Source: Alphaproteobacteria bacterium (GTDB lineage Bacteria; Pseudomonadota; Alphaproteobacteria; Rhizobiales; JAKIUO01). Taken from it: a stretch of 38,551 bases of DNA. The notes beneath the pieces are model-generated. The model was not told the origin of the DNA and did not search any database. It worked only from the letters and a program-made list of their open reading frames with translations. Positions 1 to 10,301 of the stretch are shown piece by piece; position 1 is the first letter of the stretch, and every line of letters starts with the position of its first letter. The stretch spans positions 1 to 38,551 of the forward strand of contig JAJRQA010000036.1 in NCBI GenBank assembly GCA_024280475.1, written 5' to 3'. A program made the position numbers and the translations under genes.

Positions 1-596
<596 letters not shown>

Positions 597-2318
597 ATGA
601 GAATGTTTGCCATCATCGCCTTTGCATTGACTTTTGTGCCAACGGGCATAATGGCCGAGACTGTTGCAGAGCGCTCGGTGCTGCTCGTGAGGCAAGGGGC
701 GGCGGCTTTATTGCGCGGTAAATATGAACAGGCGATTAGGGCCTATGATCAAGCCCTTCAATATGACAAACTTTCTGATATACGCAAGGCCAGTATTTAT
801 AGTGATCGCGGTGTTGCTCACTGGCGCCTGAAACAAACCGACAAGGCGCTCAGCGACTTTGGCAAGGCCATTGCCTTAAACCCGCAATATCCCCAAGTTT
901 ACAATAATATGGGCAATGTCTATATGGATCTGGACCGAGCCAGGGATGCACTCAAAGTGTTTTCCAAAGCCATCGATATCGCGCCGACTTATGGGGTTGC
1001 CTACAATAACCGGGGAAGCGCAAATTACGAATTAGGAAACCTGGACGATGCCGTCAAAGACTTTGATTCCGCCGTTCGATACTTAACACTAAACGCAGTA
1101 CCCCATAATGGACGGGGACGGGCTTATTTATCCAAAGGCAAACACTATGCGGCTCTGCGCGATTTTTCTCGTGCCGTTAAGCTCAACAAAACCTATGGCA
1201 TGGTGTTTTTGTCCAGAGCACGCACATTTGCGAATTTAAAAAAACACCGCCTTGCCGTTAAAGACTATACCCACGCAATTGCATTGGCGCGTATGGAGCC
1301 ACAGCTTTATTTCGAACGCGCGCAGGCTTATCAAGGTCTGAGCGACTATCTTCCCGCAATTTCAGACTACTCCAAAACCATTGATCTTGCTCCAGGACAT
1401 GCCAAGGCCTATGCATTGCGCGCATTGTGTTTTGGGTTTTTAAAAAAATACGAAAAAGCCTTTAGTGATGCTGACAAGGCTGTTGAGCTCGATCCGACCA
1501 ACGCCCAGTCTTATTTGTCCAGAGGCCGCATTGCCAAACGCAAGGGTGACTACGATAACGCACTTGATGACTTCAAGACGGTATTGGAAATCACCGCCGA
1601 ACATCCAGAAGCTCTCAAGCTGATTGCCCAAGTGTATGAAATTAGAAAAAATACCGATGAAGCGATTACCTATTATCAACGATCCCTCAAAGCTGATCGT
1701 TTCCTTGGCGGGTCTCGCGAGGGTCTAAAACGCTTGACGGGCACATTGCCAGGATATGAAGGTGAGCTGATTGGTGAACCGGTTTCTGGCTGGTCGCTAT
1801 CGCGTTTGCCAGACGGCAAATATTATGTCTATCACAAAAAATACCCCTATTTTTACGGCTTTATCGAAACTTATGGGCAAGGCGATCCAAAACTACTCGA
1901 CTGGAGCCCTCTCAAAGGTACGTGGAAGGGCATTGGCCTCCTGCGCTATTTTGCAGGCAATAAGGGCGATGGTGAAAACGTCACTCCGCTCGAATATACG
2001 GCTATTGTCAATCTGAAAAAGGCCAGGCTTGCTGCCATCGAACCTCACAAATGGGGAGACAAAAAAGCCAGTTGGAAATGGGGGAATGGCACAGTTGCTG
2101 TCATTGATCCAGATGGCATGACCAGCGAAGTTGTGCTGAAGAAAGCCCGACCAAAAACCGTGAAACGTCGATCAGGGAATGGAGACTATATTTCTTCACC
2201 CTGGGGCGAAATCTGGGGACCAACCAGGCGTAAAGCCAAAAAATCCAGGCGTGGAAAATCAGCAAGAAAACGTTCGAGGCGAAAACAAAAATCAATTCTC
2301 AACTGGCTGTTCCAGTAG
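597..2318 (+). CDS. Exported tetratricopeptide-repeat protein with C-terminal unknown domain
   Basis: 573 residues. The N-terminus MRMFAIIAFALTFVPTGIMA is a typical signal peptide, so the protein is probably periplasmic. Residues about 28-370 form roughly ten degenerate TPR helices, recognisable by recurring alanine/glycine/tyrosine spacing and D/NP ends (for example AIALNPQYPQVYNNMGNVY and AVELDPTNAQSYLSRGRIA). TPRs build scaffolds for protein partners. Residues about 385-520 form a different, aromatic-rich, probably beta-strand region (GKYYVYHKKYPYFYGFIETY), and the last 40 residues are very rich in Arg/Lys. The start has AAGG about ten bases upstream. The gene ends 3 bases from the stop of purN, which is read in the opposite direction. 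Neither substrate nor partner can be inferred. Confidence 0.85.
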   Translation: MRMFAIIAFALTFVPTGIMAETVAERSVLLVRQGAAALLRGKYEQAIRAYDQALQYDKLSDIRKASIYSDRGVAHWRLKQTDKALSDFGKAIALNPQYPQVYNNMGNVYMDLDRARDALKVFSKAIDIAPTYGVAYNNRGSANYELGNLDDAVKDFDSAVRYLTLNAVPHNGRGRAYLSKGKHYAALRDFSRAVKLNKTYGMVFLSRARTFANLKKHRLAVKDYTHAIALARMEPQLYFERAQAYQGLSDYLPAISDYSKTIDLAPGHAKAYALRALCFGFLKKYEKAFSDADKAVELDPTNAQSYLSRGRIAKRKGDYDNALDDFKTVLEITAEHPEALKLIAQVYEIRKNTDEAITYYQRSLKADRFLGGSREGLKRLTGTLPGYEGELIGEPVSGWSLSRLPDGKYYVYHKKYPYFYGFIETYGQGDPKLLDWSPLKGTWKGIGLLRYFAGNKGDGENVTPLEYTAIVNLKKARLAAIEPHKWGDKKASWKWGNGTVAVIDPDGMTSEVVLKKARPKTVKRRSGNGDYISSPWGEIWGPTRRKAKKSRRGKSARKRSRRKQKSILNWLFQ

Positions 2319-2321
2319 GCT

Positions 2322-2996
2322 TTATACCTTGTCGAGCGGTGGGGAGAATATTGCAGGCAGCTTGCTTGAAGGCGTTTGTTGGGCCTTTGCTCTTATCTCG
2401 ATCATTTCATTTTTAACAAAGGCTTCGCCCAAGGCAAACATTTTAAGTGCATGAGGATAGAGCTGATGTTCGGCGGCCAAAACACGGGCTGCGAGTGTTT
2501 GCTCATTGTCATCATGTTCTACCGCCACGGCTGCCTGGGCAATGATTGGCCCAGCATCCATGTCCGTACGAACCAGATGCACCGTGCAGCCTGTAATTTT
2601 CACCCCCGCATCGAGTGCGCGTTGATGGGTGTGCAGACCTTTGAAAGAAGGCAATAATGAGGGATGAATATTGAGTTGACGGTCATGCCATTTATCAACG
2701 AACTCAGCTGTAAGAAGACGTAAAAAACCGGCATTGCATATAAGTTCAACCTGCGCGTCCATGAGAGCCTGGTGCAGATCTGTTTCAAAGGCGGCCCTGG
2801 TGTCATAATTGCGATGATTAATGGCAAGCGTTTTGATGCCCTTGCTTGCAGCGATTTCCAGCCCGGCTGCTTTTGGACGATTTGAAATCACCACGGAAAT
2901 TTCTGCGGGGAAGTCCGGGCTCTTGCAAGCCTCTATCAGCGAAGACATATTGCTACCGCGCCCTGAAATGAGAACGCCGATCCGTTTCTTGTTCAT
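2322..2996 (-). CDS. purN: Phosphoribosylglycinamide formyltransferase
   Basis: Transfers a formyl group from 10-formyltetrahydrofolate to GAR, the third step of purine synthesis, in the cytosol. 224 residues, normal to slightly long. The phosphate loop GVLISGRGSNMSSL lies at residues 7-20. The catalytic triad is visible: Asn109 and His111 in LNIHPSLLPSFKG and Asp147 in VRTDMDAGPII; spacing matches E. coli N106/H108/D144. It is the second gene of a purM-purN operon: only 4 bases separate it from purM, and its GGAG ribosome binding site lies in the last codons of purM. About 25 C-terminal residues beyond the fold look disordered. Confidence 0.96.
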   Translation of the reverse strand: MNKKRIGVLISGRGSNMSSLIEACKSPDFPAEISVVISNRPKAAGLEIAASKGIKTLAINHRNYDTRAAFETDLHQALMDAQVELICNAGFLRLLTAEFVDKWHDRQLNIHPSLLPSFKGLHTHQRALDAGVKITGCTVHLVRTDMDAGPIIAQAAVAVEHDDNEQTLAARVLAAEHQLYPHALKMFALGEAFVKNEMIEIRAKAQQTPSSKLPAIFSPPLDKV

Positions 2997-3000
2997 GGGA

Positions 3001-4104
3001 TCAGCTCCAATTCAGAGAGCCAGAATAACTGACGCAGGTATCGGAGTTTTTGCTTGTCAGCGCTCCAAGCACGAATGCGCCATCATCGCCAAGTTCAGAC
3101 AGCACTGGGCCAACCTCTTGCGCCTCGACGATCAGTACCATGCCGACGCCGCAATTAAAGGTGCGTAGCATTTCGCTTTCTGATATACCGCCTTGCATTT
3201 GCAACCAGGGAAAGATGGCTCGCGCTCCTTGATCCATATTGTTGGCAGAGACAAGTTCTTGCAAATCAATCTGCGCAGCCAGATCGGCAGGTAGCACCCG
3301 TGGCAGGTTATCTGTCAGACCGCCGCCAGTGATATGAGCAAGCGCCTTGATTGCCCCCGTTCTGGATATGGCCTTTAGCAAAGATTGTACATAAATTCTG
3401 GTTGGGATGATGAGCGCTTCCCCCAATGATATTTGATTGCCCGAAAAGGGTGAAGGTGCATTGAAATCAAGTCCCGCATTGGCGATCAGTTTTCTGATCA
3501 AGGAGTAGCCATTGGAATGTGGACCAGAAGAGGGAAGACCGATAAGCACATCACCGGCCGTAATGTCTTTGCGTGGCAGGACGCCTGTTCGTTCCACAGC
3601 GCCAACCGAAAACCCGGCCAGATCATATTCACCAGTTTCATACATGCCGGGCATTTCGGCTGTTTCTCCGCCAATCAGGGCGCAACCCGCCATCTCACAA
3701 CCTGTTGCTATACCCTCAACGACTTTCTCTGCGATACCAGGCAGCAATTTACCTGTGGCAAAATAATCGAGGAAAAACAGCGGTTCGGCTCCTTGCACCA
3801 CTAGATCATTGACACACATGGCAACCAGATCAATGCCAACTGTATTATGAAGACCTGTCTCGAAGGCGAGCTTGACCTTGGTGCCCACACCATCATTGGC
3901 AGCTACCAGTAAAGGATCTTTATAATCAAGGGCCGCAAGGTCAAAAAGGCCGCCAAAACCACCAATAGATCCCATCACCCCGGAGCGGTTTGTGCGCTTG
4001 ATATGGGGTTTAATGGCTTCAACGAAGGCGTTGCCCGCGTCGATATCGACCCCACTATCCGCATAGGTCAGACCATTCTTGAGGGACTTGTTTTTATCAG
4101 TCAT
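3001..4104 (-). CDS. purM: Phosphoribosylformylglycinamidine cyclo-ligase (AIR synthetase)
   Basis: ATP-dependent closure of FGAM to aminoimidazole ribonucleotide, the fifth step of purine synthesis. 367 residues, slightly longer than E. coli PurM (345). Family signatures seen in order: [14 protein letters not shown] near the N-terminus, GGFGGLFDL (about 48-56), [14 protein letters not shown] (phosphate-binding region), [21 protein letters not shown], the [11 protein letters not shown] motif, and [16 protein letters not shown] in the C-terminal domain. It is the first gene of the purMN pair and is divergent from the DUF2066 gene, with 174 bases between the two starts. I see no convincing purine operator there. 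Confidence 0.96.
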   Translation of the reverse strand: MTDKNKSLKNGLTYADSGVDIDAGNAFVEAIKPHIKRTNRSGVMGSIGGFGGLFDLAALDYKDPLLVAANDGVGTKVKLAFETGLHNTVGIDLVAMCVNDLVVQGAEPLFFLDYFATGKLLPGIAEKVVEGIATGCEMAGCALIGGETAEMPGMYETGEYDLAGFSVGAVERTGVLPRKDITAGDVLIGLPSSGPHSNGYSLIRKLIANAGLDFNAPSPFSGNQISLGEALIIPTRIYVQSLLKAISRTGAIKALAHITGGGLTDNLPRVLPADLAAQIDLQELVSANNMDQGARAIFPWLQMQGGISESEMLRTFNCGVGMVLIVEAQEVGPVLSELGDDGAFVLGALTSKNSDTCVSYSGSLNWS

Positions 4105-4278
4105 GAATTGAGCTTACCCGCTATTTGAATTTGTGCGCACAGCAAGCCCTTTATTAAGCCCATCGTCAAGACCGTTATCCGCAATTTTGCCGTATTATTC
4201 GCGATGTCTACAATATACGGCCTAGCCCTTTTTATAAATCGACTTGATGTCTAGGTCCTTTTGGGATGATTATAGAAC

Positions 4279-5451
4279 ATGACATTTAAACATCGTTTTT
4301 TCTGGGCCAACCTGTTTGGCCGCAGATATATTACTGCCACCTTTATGGTGGCTATGGCTTGCCAAATGATTTTTGCTGGCCAGACTGCGGCACGTGGGGC
4401 CTCCGTTTATACCATTGCCAAGGTGAAAATTGACGCGCGCGCTGAAAATGCCGTGCTCGCTAAAAAGCGTGCGTTAAAAGAGGGCCCCTTGCAGGCTCTC
4501 AAGCTTATATTCAAGCGTTTGGCACCTTTTCGCGCCTATGATCGCCTTGCAACGTTGACGCTGAGCGAGGCCGATAGCGTTGTAGATGGCTTTGCCGTGC
4601 GCAGTGAGCGCAATTCGTCTACACGCTATATTGCCTTGCTCGACTATAACTTCTCGCACAAAAAACTGCAGGCACTACTCGTTAAAAAAGGCGTGCCGTT
4701 TTTTGACCAGAGATCACAAAAACAGGTTCTTATGCCAGTGTTTCGCGGAACAGATGACCAATCGGCGCGCAACAAGGATCGTAAGCAATGGTGGCGGGCC
4801 TGGCGGACCATCGATTTTAAACACGGCTTGACTGACACGAGGCTCTATCAGGCCAAACAGTCAGATCATGAACTCTGGCAGAAAATTTCGATTGGCGAAC
4901 GCCAGCAATATGACACATTGCGCGATCGTTATGCGGCCTCCAAACTCATATTGGTAGACGCCCAGATCAATAGCCAAAAAGATCGGCTTACTTTGCGAAT
5001 ATATGGCGAAGATCATGTTGGCCAAATCGACTATTCGCAGGAAATTCCAATCAAAGAGGGTGGTCTTGCTCAAAATTATGAAGCTGTCGCTCAAATCGCC
5101 TTTGGAATTATTGAGGGACGTTGGCGCGAACCGCGGATTAGCGGAGATGTTGTCGCTGTTATCGCCTCCCTGGACGACCAGGATGAAGCTGCCAGCAGTA
5201 AACGTCTGATCAGTGAAACCGTTTTCTTGCGTGTTGCGTTTCGTGGATTGCGCGATTGGCAGCAAATAAAGCAGCGATTGCAACGCATCCCGGGAGTGCA
5301 AAAAATGCAGGTCAACTCCTTGTCGCCAAGAGGTGCTGATGTGCGGCTGAAATATCCAGGTGGCATCAATAGATTGCGCGCCCAGCTTGCGGCCTATCGC
5401 TTTGCTCTTGATCAAGGCGGCAATGATGTTGTTTTGCGCTCATTGAAGTAA
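4279..5451 (+). CDS. DUF2066 domain protein, membrane-anchored or exported
   Basis: 390 residues. An N-terminal hydrophobic segment around residues 20-38 (TFMVAMACQMIFAGQTAARG) is probably a signal peptide or anchor. The following VYTIAKVKIDARAENAVLAKKRALKEG and the regular alternation of strands and helices match DUF2066, a family with no known reaction. Its family and its place beside the lipid/permease/hdaA genes make this call likely. It faces purM and is followed after 123 bases by the CDP-alcohol phosphatidyltransferase. The ATG lies in an AT-rich context without a strong ribosome binding site. No catalytic motif can be pointed to. Confidence 0.75.
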   Translation: MTFKHRFFWANLFGRRYITATFMVAMACQMIFAGQTAARGASVYTIAKVKIDARAENAVLAKKRALKEGPLQALKLIFKRLAPFRAYDRLATLTLSEADSVVDGFAVRSERNSSTRYIALLDYNFSHKKLQALLVKKGVPFFDQRSQKQVLMPVFRGTDDQSARNKDRKQWWRAWRTIDFKHGLTDTRLYQAKQSDHELWQKISIGERQQYDTLRDRYAASKLILVDAQINSQKDRLTLRIYGEDHVGQIDYSQEIPIKEGGLAQNYEAVAQIAFGIIEGRWREPRISGDVVAVIASLDDQDEAASSKRLISETVFLRVAFRGLRDWQQIKQRLQRIPGVQKMQVNSLSPRGADVRLKYPGGINRLRAQLAAYRFALDQGGNDVVLRSLK

Positions 5452-5480
5452 TCCCGCTCAACAATGATATAGACGACATT

Positions 5481-5509
5481 TTGACAAGCGAGCCAGACTA
5501 GGTCATAGA
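5481..5509 (+). promoter_or_regulatory. Possible internal promoter before the phosphatidyltransferase gene
   Basis: TTGACA (5481-5486), 17 bases, then CATAGA (5504-5509). The -35 is perfect, the -10 matches in only three positions. It lies in the 123-base gap after the DUF2066 gene and could start a separate transcript for the genes from 5575 to 11837. Confidence 0.3.
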
Positions 5510-5574
5510 CTTGACTAAAAAGCATCTGTAGAGACGAATTTGCTCGTTTCGCGCTGCCTGGGAGTGGCACTTTC

Positions 5575-6114
5575 TTGTATATCATTCCAAATGTTTTGAC
5601 GATAATGCGCCTTTTGATGGTGCCATTGATTGTCCTGCTGATTATTGAGGGTCAGATGACAAGCGCCTTTGGCGTTTTCGTCATTGCTGGTATCACAGAT
5701 GGTCTCGATGGTTTTCTAGCCAAACGGTTTGATTGGAGCACAGAGCTTGGGGCATGGTTGGACCCAGCTGCCGACAAAACTTTGTTGGTCAGTATCTATG
5801 TGACTCTTGGTCTGTTTGATGCGCTTCCCGCATGGCTGGTGATTTTGGTTGTCTCTCGTGATTTACTGATTGTCGGCGGCATATTGCTGTCATGGCTGAT
5901 GGAGCATCCCGTTGCCATGAAGCCGCTTACGGTCAGCAAAATTAATACTGCGGGACAAATTTTACTGGCTGCATTGGTGCTTGCGGACCTGGGTTTGCAA
6001 CTGGGCCTTGGCAATGTTGTGAACATGCTTATTCTCATTGTTGCGGCATCAACGATTCTCTCGGCGCTTGCGTATTTGCGAGGATGGTTCAAGCATATGG
6101 TGCCATATCAATAG
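5575..6114 (+). CDS. CDP-alcohol phosphatidyltransferase family protein
   Basis: Integral membrane enzyme that moves a phosphatidyl group from CDP-diacylglycerol to an alcohol; the class includes PgsA and cardiolipin synthases. 179 residues. The family signature D-x2-D-G-x2-A-x8-11-G-x3-D-x3-D is complete: TDGLDGFLAKRFDW followed by TELGAWLDPAADK, with all four aspartates. Around this are four to five hydrophobic helices. The start is TTG at 5575, supported by GGGAG eight bases upstream and by the family's usual MxIPN beginning (here MYIIPNVLTIMRLL). The exact alcohol cannot be told; glycerol-3-phosphate or phosphatidylglycerol are both possible. Followed by the AI-2E permease after 61 bases. 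Confidence 0.9.
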   Translation: MYIIPNVLTIMRLLMVPLIVLLIIEGQMTSAFGVFVIAGITDGLDGFLAKRFDWSTELGAWLDPAADKTLLVSIYVTLGLFDALPAWLVILVVSRDLLIVGGILLSWLMEHPVAMKPLTVSKINTAGQILLAALVLADLGLQLGLGNVVNMLILIVAASTILSALAYLRGWFKHMVPYQ

Positions 6115-6175
6115 AGCGCTCAACGATCGTGTCGGACACAAGTGAGTACTGAATATGAGATAAAAAGGGCAGGGC

Positions 6176-7270
6176 ATGAACAGCATAACGGGGCGACAGG
6201 TTCTATTTTGGGGAGCGGCATTTGTTCTCTTTGTACTCATCGTGGGCTTATTAAGCGAAGTTCTACTACCTTTCGTGCTTGGCATGATCCTCGCCTATTT
6301 CCTCGACCCCCTGGCTAATCTTCTTGAAAAATATGGACTGTCACGCCTTTGGGCCACAGTACTTATTGCTGTGGTGTTTAGCATTTTGGGATTTGTGTTT
6401 GTTTTGCTGATCGGCCCGCATCTGTTTGCGCAAATCAGCGAACTGGTCTCAAATATTCCAACCTACTTTAAGCAACTACGTGAAATCATAGTCACCGGGA
6501 GTGAAGCCTGGTTTGGCAAACTGTTTCCAGGTTCCCAGCTTGGCGCCGAAGAGGCCATGCAAAATATGGCTCGCGATTCGGCCAAGCATCTGACCGGCGT
6601 TTTGAAATCAGTATGGACCAGTGGCAAGGCCTTGCTAAGCTTTTTGTCATTGATCCTCATCACTCCCGTTGTGACCTTTTTCTTGCTGAAAGACTGGGAT
6701 CAGTTCGTTGGTAAAATTGATGACTGGTTGCCGCGTGATCATGCACCGATCATCCGGTTGTTGACCAAGCGCATTAACAGATCAATTTCTGGATTTTTGC
6801 GCGGTCAGGTGACCATATCGATCATTGTCGGCATTTTCTATTCCATAGCCCTGACCATGCTCGGTCTCAAATATGGTTTATTAATCGGACTGACTGCGGG
6901 GCTTCTCAATATCGTACCATTCCTTGGATCGCTGGCCGGTTTTATAATTTCGGGAACCATGGCAGTCGTACAATATTGGCCTGAATGGCAGCCAATTTTG
7001 TGGGTATTGGGTGTGTTTGCGTTTGGCCAACTGGTCGATACCAATTTTCTGACCCCCAAGATTATCGGAGACAAAATCAAACTGCATCCCGTCTGGCTGA
7101 TTTTCGCATTGATCGTTTCTGGTTATCTGTTCGGCCTGGTGGGCATGCTTATCGCCATTCCGCTGGCAGCAGCCATTGGCGTGCTTGTTCGTTTTGCTTT
7201 GGAGCGCTATCTTGATAGCGAGCTCTATATTGGTTCAAGAGAGTTGAAAAGCGCGGATAAAAAAGGCTAG
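6176..7270 (+). CDS. AI-2E family transporter (PerM-like permease)
   Basis: 364 residues of an integral membrane protein with the layout of the AI-2E/PerM family: two close hydrophobic helices at the N-terminus (about 8-50), a third about 60-85, an amphipathic loop region (85-140), and four or five helices in the C-terminal half. Family-typical stretches include VLPFVLGMILAYFLDPLA, the FLRGQVTISIIVGIFYSIAL block, LIGLTAGLLNIVPFLG and TPKIIGDKIKLHPVWLIFALI. Members export autoinducer-2, sodium/protons or unknown solutes; the name should not be read as proven AI-2 transport. It sits 10 bases before hdaA, so the two are surely co-transcribed. Confidence 0.9.
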   Translation: MNSITGRQVLFWGAAFVLFVLIVGLLSEVLLPFVLGMILAYFLDPLANLLEKYGLSRLWATVLIAVVFSILGFVFVLLIGPHLFAQISELVSNIPTYFKQLREIIVTGSEAWFGKLFPGSQLGAEEAMQNMARDSAKHLTGVLKSVWTSGKALLSFLSLILITPVVTFFLLKDWDQFVGKIDDWLPRDHAPIIRLLTKRINRSISGFLRGQVTISIIVGIFYSIALTMLGLKYGLLIGLTAGLLNIVPFLGSLAGFIISGTMAVVQYWPEWQPILWVLGVFAFGQLVDTNFLTPKIIGDKIKLHPVWLIFALIVSGYLFGLVGMLIAIPLAAAIGVLVRFALERYLDSELYIGSRELKSADKKG

Positions 7271-7280
7271 TTGAGATCAA

Positions 7281-7955
7281 ATGAAAAACCCAAGGCAATT
7301 GGCGCTTGATCTCGCGCATCGCCCAGCGTTTGGGGCTGAAGATTTCTTTTTGTCGCAAAGCAATGAGCTGGCAGTCAAGCTCATTGATGACTGGCCGCAT
7401 TGGGCGCAATATGCCCAACTGTTGATTGGCCCAGAGGCCAGCGGCAAAACGCATCTCGTCAATGTCTGGATTTTACGAAGTCATGCACATGTCATTGCGG
7501 CCCGTGATCTCCATAAAACCGATTTGCAACAATTGCCACTTGATCAATGCATCTGTATCGAGAACCTGCATGATGGGTTGGCAAGTGAGGATGTGTTGTT
7601 TCACCTTCTCAACAAAGTCAATGAGAACGGCGGTCAATTGCTGCTAACCTCGCGAACAGGCATTGGTGATCTGGTACTAAAGCTCAGTGATCTTCGCTCC
7701 CGATTACTGGCCTTGCCGAGCATTTCGATCAAGGCACCTGATGAAAATTTGCTAAAAGCAGTGATGATCAAGCAGTTTAGCGATCGTCAAATTGAGATAG
7801 AGCCCCAACTTGTTGAATATCTATTCAAACGCATGGAACGCTCCTTGCAGGCTGTGACACAGATCGTCGATGAACTCGATCGCGGATCCTTGGGCACCGG
7901 ACGGGCCATTACCAAGGTTTTGGCTCGTGAAATTCTGCTCGACAAGTCCAGCTGA
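7281..7955 (+). CDS. hdaA: DnaA-related regulatory inactivator HdaA
   Basis: Short DnaA-like AAA+ protein that, with the DNA-bound sliding clamp, stimulates ATP hydrolysis by DnaA and so prevents re-initiation. 224 residues. Residues 6-11 are QLALDL, a consensus clamp-binding peptide at the very N-terminus as in Hda. A P-loop lies at about 50-57 (GPEASGKT). The Walker B position reads CICIENL, with Glu where Asp is usual. Sensor-1-like LLTSR follows at about 120, and a C-terminal lid region ends the protein without the DNA-binding domain IV of DnaA, which is what separates Hda from DnaA. It lies between the permease and ppk, the conserved hyphomicrobial order. Confidence 0.9.
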   Translation: MKNPRQLALDLAHRPAFGAEDFFLSQSNELAVKLIDDWPHWAQYAQLLIGPEASGKTHLVNVWILRSHAHVIAARDLHKTDLQQLPLDQCICIENLHDGLASEDVLFHLLNKVNENGGQLLLTSRTGIGDLVLKLSDLRSRLLALPSISIKAPDENLLKAVMIKQFSDRQIEIEPQLVEYLFKRMERSLQAVTQIVDELDRGSLGTGRAITKVLAREILLDKSS

Positions 7956-8100
7956 TCTCAAAGTGCGCCTTCAAAACAGCCCTGACACGTCTGTTGATGC
8001 TGCCTGCTGCGAAAATCAGTGGAAAATACAACCCTATCGTGTATTTTAACAATCATCCAAGATTAATCAGACGCGTTCACTCGCTGGAGTTATTATATAT

Positions 8101-10281
8101 ATGTCGAATATGGAGGGGAGTGAGGCCATCCACGCACCAATTGATATCAAAAGCCCTGCGCGGTTTTTTAACCGTGAATTGTCATGGCTGCATTTTAACA
8201 AGCGGGTGTTGGAAGAGGCTGACAACCCCGCTCATCCTTTGCTTGAGCGTTTGCGTTTTTTGTCGATTTCTGGTTCTAACCTCGATGAATTTTATATGGT
8301 CCGGGTTGCTGGCCTGCGCGGCCAGGTTGATGCCGGGATCGAAACCAAGAGCCAGGATGGTTTGACCCCCAGTGAACAATTGCAGCAGATCAGTACACTT
8401 GTTGCGGAACTTAGTGCTGACCAGACCCGTATATGGGCCAAACTTCGCATCGAACTTGCCTCGCAGAACTTTCATATTATCGGAGAAAAAGATCTCAAGA
8501 AAACCGATAGAACCTGGTTGGAAAGCCATTTTCTGGAGCATATATTTCCGGTTCTTACGCCCATCGCTGTGGATCCGGCGCTGCCATTTCCCTTTATACC
8601 CAATACCGGCATCACCCTAGGGCTCGATTTATTGAATATTGATGATAGCGAACAGGGTATGGTAGCCTTGCTACCCATACCCAGCCAACTGTCACGCTTT
8701 ATTCGCTTGCAAGAAAAAGACAACTCAGAGACATCAGGATCGCAACGTATCCGCTTCATACGGCTTGAAACGGTCGTTTCGCTTTTTATTCACGAACTTT
8801 TTCCAGGCTATCGTGTGCGGGCACGCGGAGCTTTTCGTGTATTGCGGGACAGCGATGTTGAACTGGCTGAAAAGGCAGAAGACCTGGTACGCTCCTATGA
8901 AAGCGCTCTCAAAAAGCGCCGTCGGGGCGAGGCTATTCGCTTGGAAATTGAGAAAAGCACCCCCAAACATTTGCGGGGATTTGTGGTCAAGGAATTGCAG
9001 GTCAGTGAAACAGAAACCAATGTCCAGGACGGTATGGTGGGGCTTTCGGATATCTCGCAGCTGATCGTCAAAGACCGGCCCGAATTATTATTTGGTCCCT
9101 ATAGCTCTCGTTATCCAGAGCGTATACGTGAACACGGGGGTGATATTTTCGGCGCCATCTCACAAAAAGAGCTCGTCGTTCATCATCCCTATGAGAGTTT
9201 TGATGTGGTACTGCATTTCTTGCGGCAGGCGGCACTTGACCCCGATGTGGTGTCGATTAAATGGACTTTATATCGCACAAGCCGCGATTCTGCGATTATC
9301 CAAGCACTGAAAGAGGCGGCAGAAGCTGGAAAATCGGTCACCACCATCATTGAGCTGAAGGCCCGGTTTGACGAAGAAGCCAATATCCGCTGGGCGCGCG
9401 ATCTCGAAAGTGTCGGTGTGCACGTGCTTTATGGCTTCACGGAACTTAAAACGCACGCGAAGTTAAGCCAGATTGTGCGCCGCGAACGTGGCTCGTTAAA
9501 GAGCTATATCCATATTGGCACTGGCAACTATCATCCCATAACAGCTAGGGTCTATACCGATCTGTCCTATTTCACTGATGATCCTGTTATCGCACGCGAT
9601 GTAACGCGCATATTCAATTATGTGACGAGTTATGCTCGGCCGCAAAAGCTTGCAGTCATGTCGATTTCCCCACACGGTATCCGTGATCGCATTCTTGATC
9701 ATATAAGAGAAGAAATTTACCATGCAAAGGCTGGGCGTTCGGCTCAGATCTGGTTGAAAATGAATTCTCTCGTGGATGATCAAGTGATTGATGCTTTGTA
9801 TGAGGCGAGTAATGCAGGTGTTGTCATTGATCTCATTATCCGAGGGATCTGTTGTTTGCGCCCCGGCATTAAGGGCCTGTCAGAAAATATACATGTTAAA
9901 TCCATAGTCGGGCGCTATTTGGAGCACGCCCGCATCTATTGCTTTGGCGCAGGACATGGACTGCCGTCAGACAAATCTGTCATTTACATAAGCTCGGCTG
10001 ATATCATGCAACGAAATCTGGATCGACGGGTAGAGACAATGGTACCGATCAGAGGGGCGCGGGTGCATCAGCAGATACAAGATCAAATCATGCAAGCCAA
10101 TCTGGCTGATAACGAGCAAAGCTGGCATATCTTGCCTAATGGAGTTTCAAAGAGATACGTTCTACAAGAGGGGGAAAAAGGATTTAATGCTCATAAATAT
10201 TTTATGAATAACCCAAGTCTGTCCGGTCGCGGAAAATCTCTGGACGAGCGTTTTCCCTCTGCGATCAAAAAAATCAAATAG
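8101..10281 (+). CDS. ppk: Polyphosphate kinase 1
   Basis: Reversibly builds long-chain polyphosphate from ATP, usually at the inner face of the membrane. 726 residues, normal for the family. N-terminal domain signature [19 protein letters not shown], then [19 protein letters not shown]. The two phospholipase-D-like catalytic domains carry the autophosphorylated histidine His452 ([14 protein letters not shown]) and the second conserved histidine His609 ([12 protein letters not shown]). Also present are [17 protein letters not shown] and [21 protein letters not shown] lies 13 bases before the ATG at 8101; a second ATG three codons later is also possible. ppx follows after 20 bases, so synthesis and breakdown are coupled in one transcript. 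Confidence 0.97.
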   Translation: MSNMEGSEAIHAPIDIKSPARFFNRELSWLHFNKRVLEEADNPAHPLLERLRFLSISGSNLDEFYMVRVAGLRGQVDAGIETKSQDGLTPSEQLQQISTLVAELSADQTRIWAKLRIELASQNFHIIGEKDLKKTDRTWLESHFLEHIFPVLTPIAVDPALPFPFIPNTGITLGLDLLNIDDSEQGMVALLPIPSQLSRFIRLQEKDNSETSGSQRIRFIRLETVVSLFIHELFPGYRVRARGAFRVLRDSDVELAEKAEDLVRSYESALKKRRRGEAIRLEIEKSTPKHLRGFVVKELQVSETETNVQDGMVGLSDISQLIVKDRPELLFGPYSSRYPERIREHGGDIFGAISQKELVVHHPYESFDVVLHFLRQAALDPDVVSIKWTLYRTSRDSAIIQALKEAAEAGKSVTTIIELKARFDEEANIRWARDLESVGVHVLYGFTELKTHAKLSQIVRRERGSLKSYIHIGTGNYHPITARVYTDLSYFTDDPVIARDVTRIFNYVTSYARPQKLAVMSISPHGIRDRILDHIREEIYHAKAGRSAQIWLKMNSLVDDQVIDALYEASNAGVVIDLIIRGICCLRPGIKGLSENIHVKSIVGRYLEHARIYCFGAGHGLPSDKSVIYISSADIMQRNLDRRVETMVPIRGARVHQQIQDQIMQANLADNEQSWHILPNGVSKRYVLQEGEKGFNAHKYFMNNPSLSGRGKSLDERFPSAIKKIK

Positions 10282-10301
10282 TCATAAGGAAGCTTGCCTA
10301 A

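Noticed and set aside
4861-5415. 184-residue ORF on the minus strand
   Set aside because: It is antisense to the DUF2066 gene, without a ribosome binding site or recognisable protein.
7956-8100. Pho box upstream of ppk
   Set aside because: CTGACAC and CTGTTGA are present but spaced by 2 rather than 4 bases and poorly matched.
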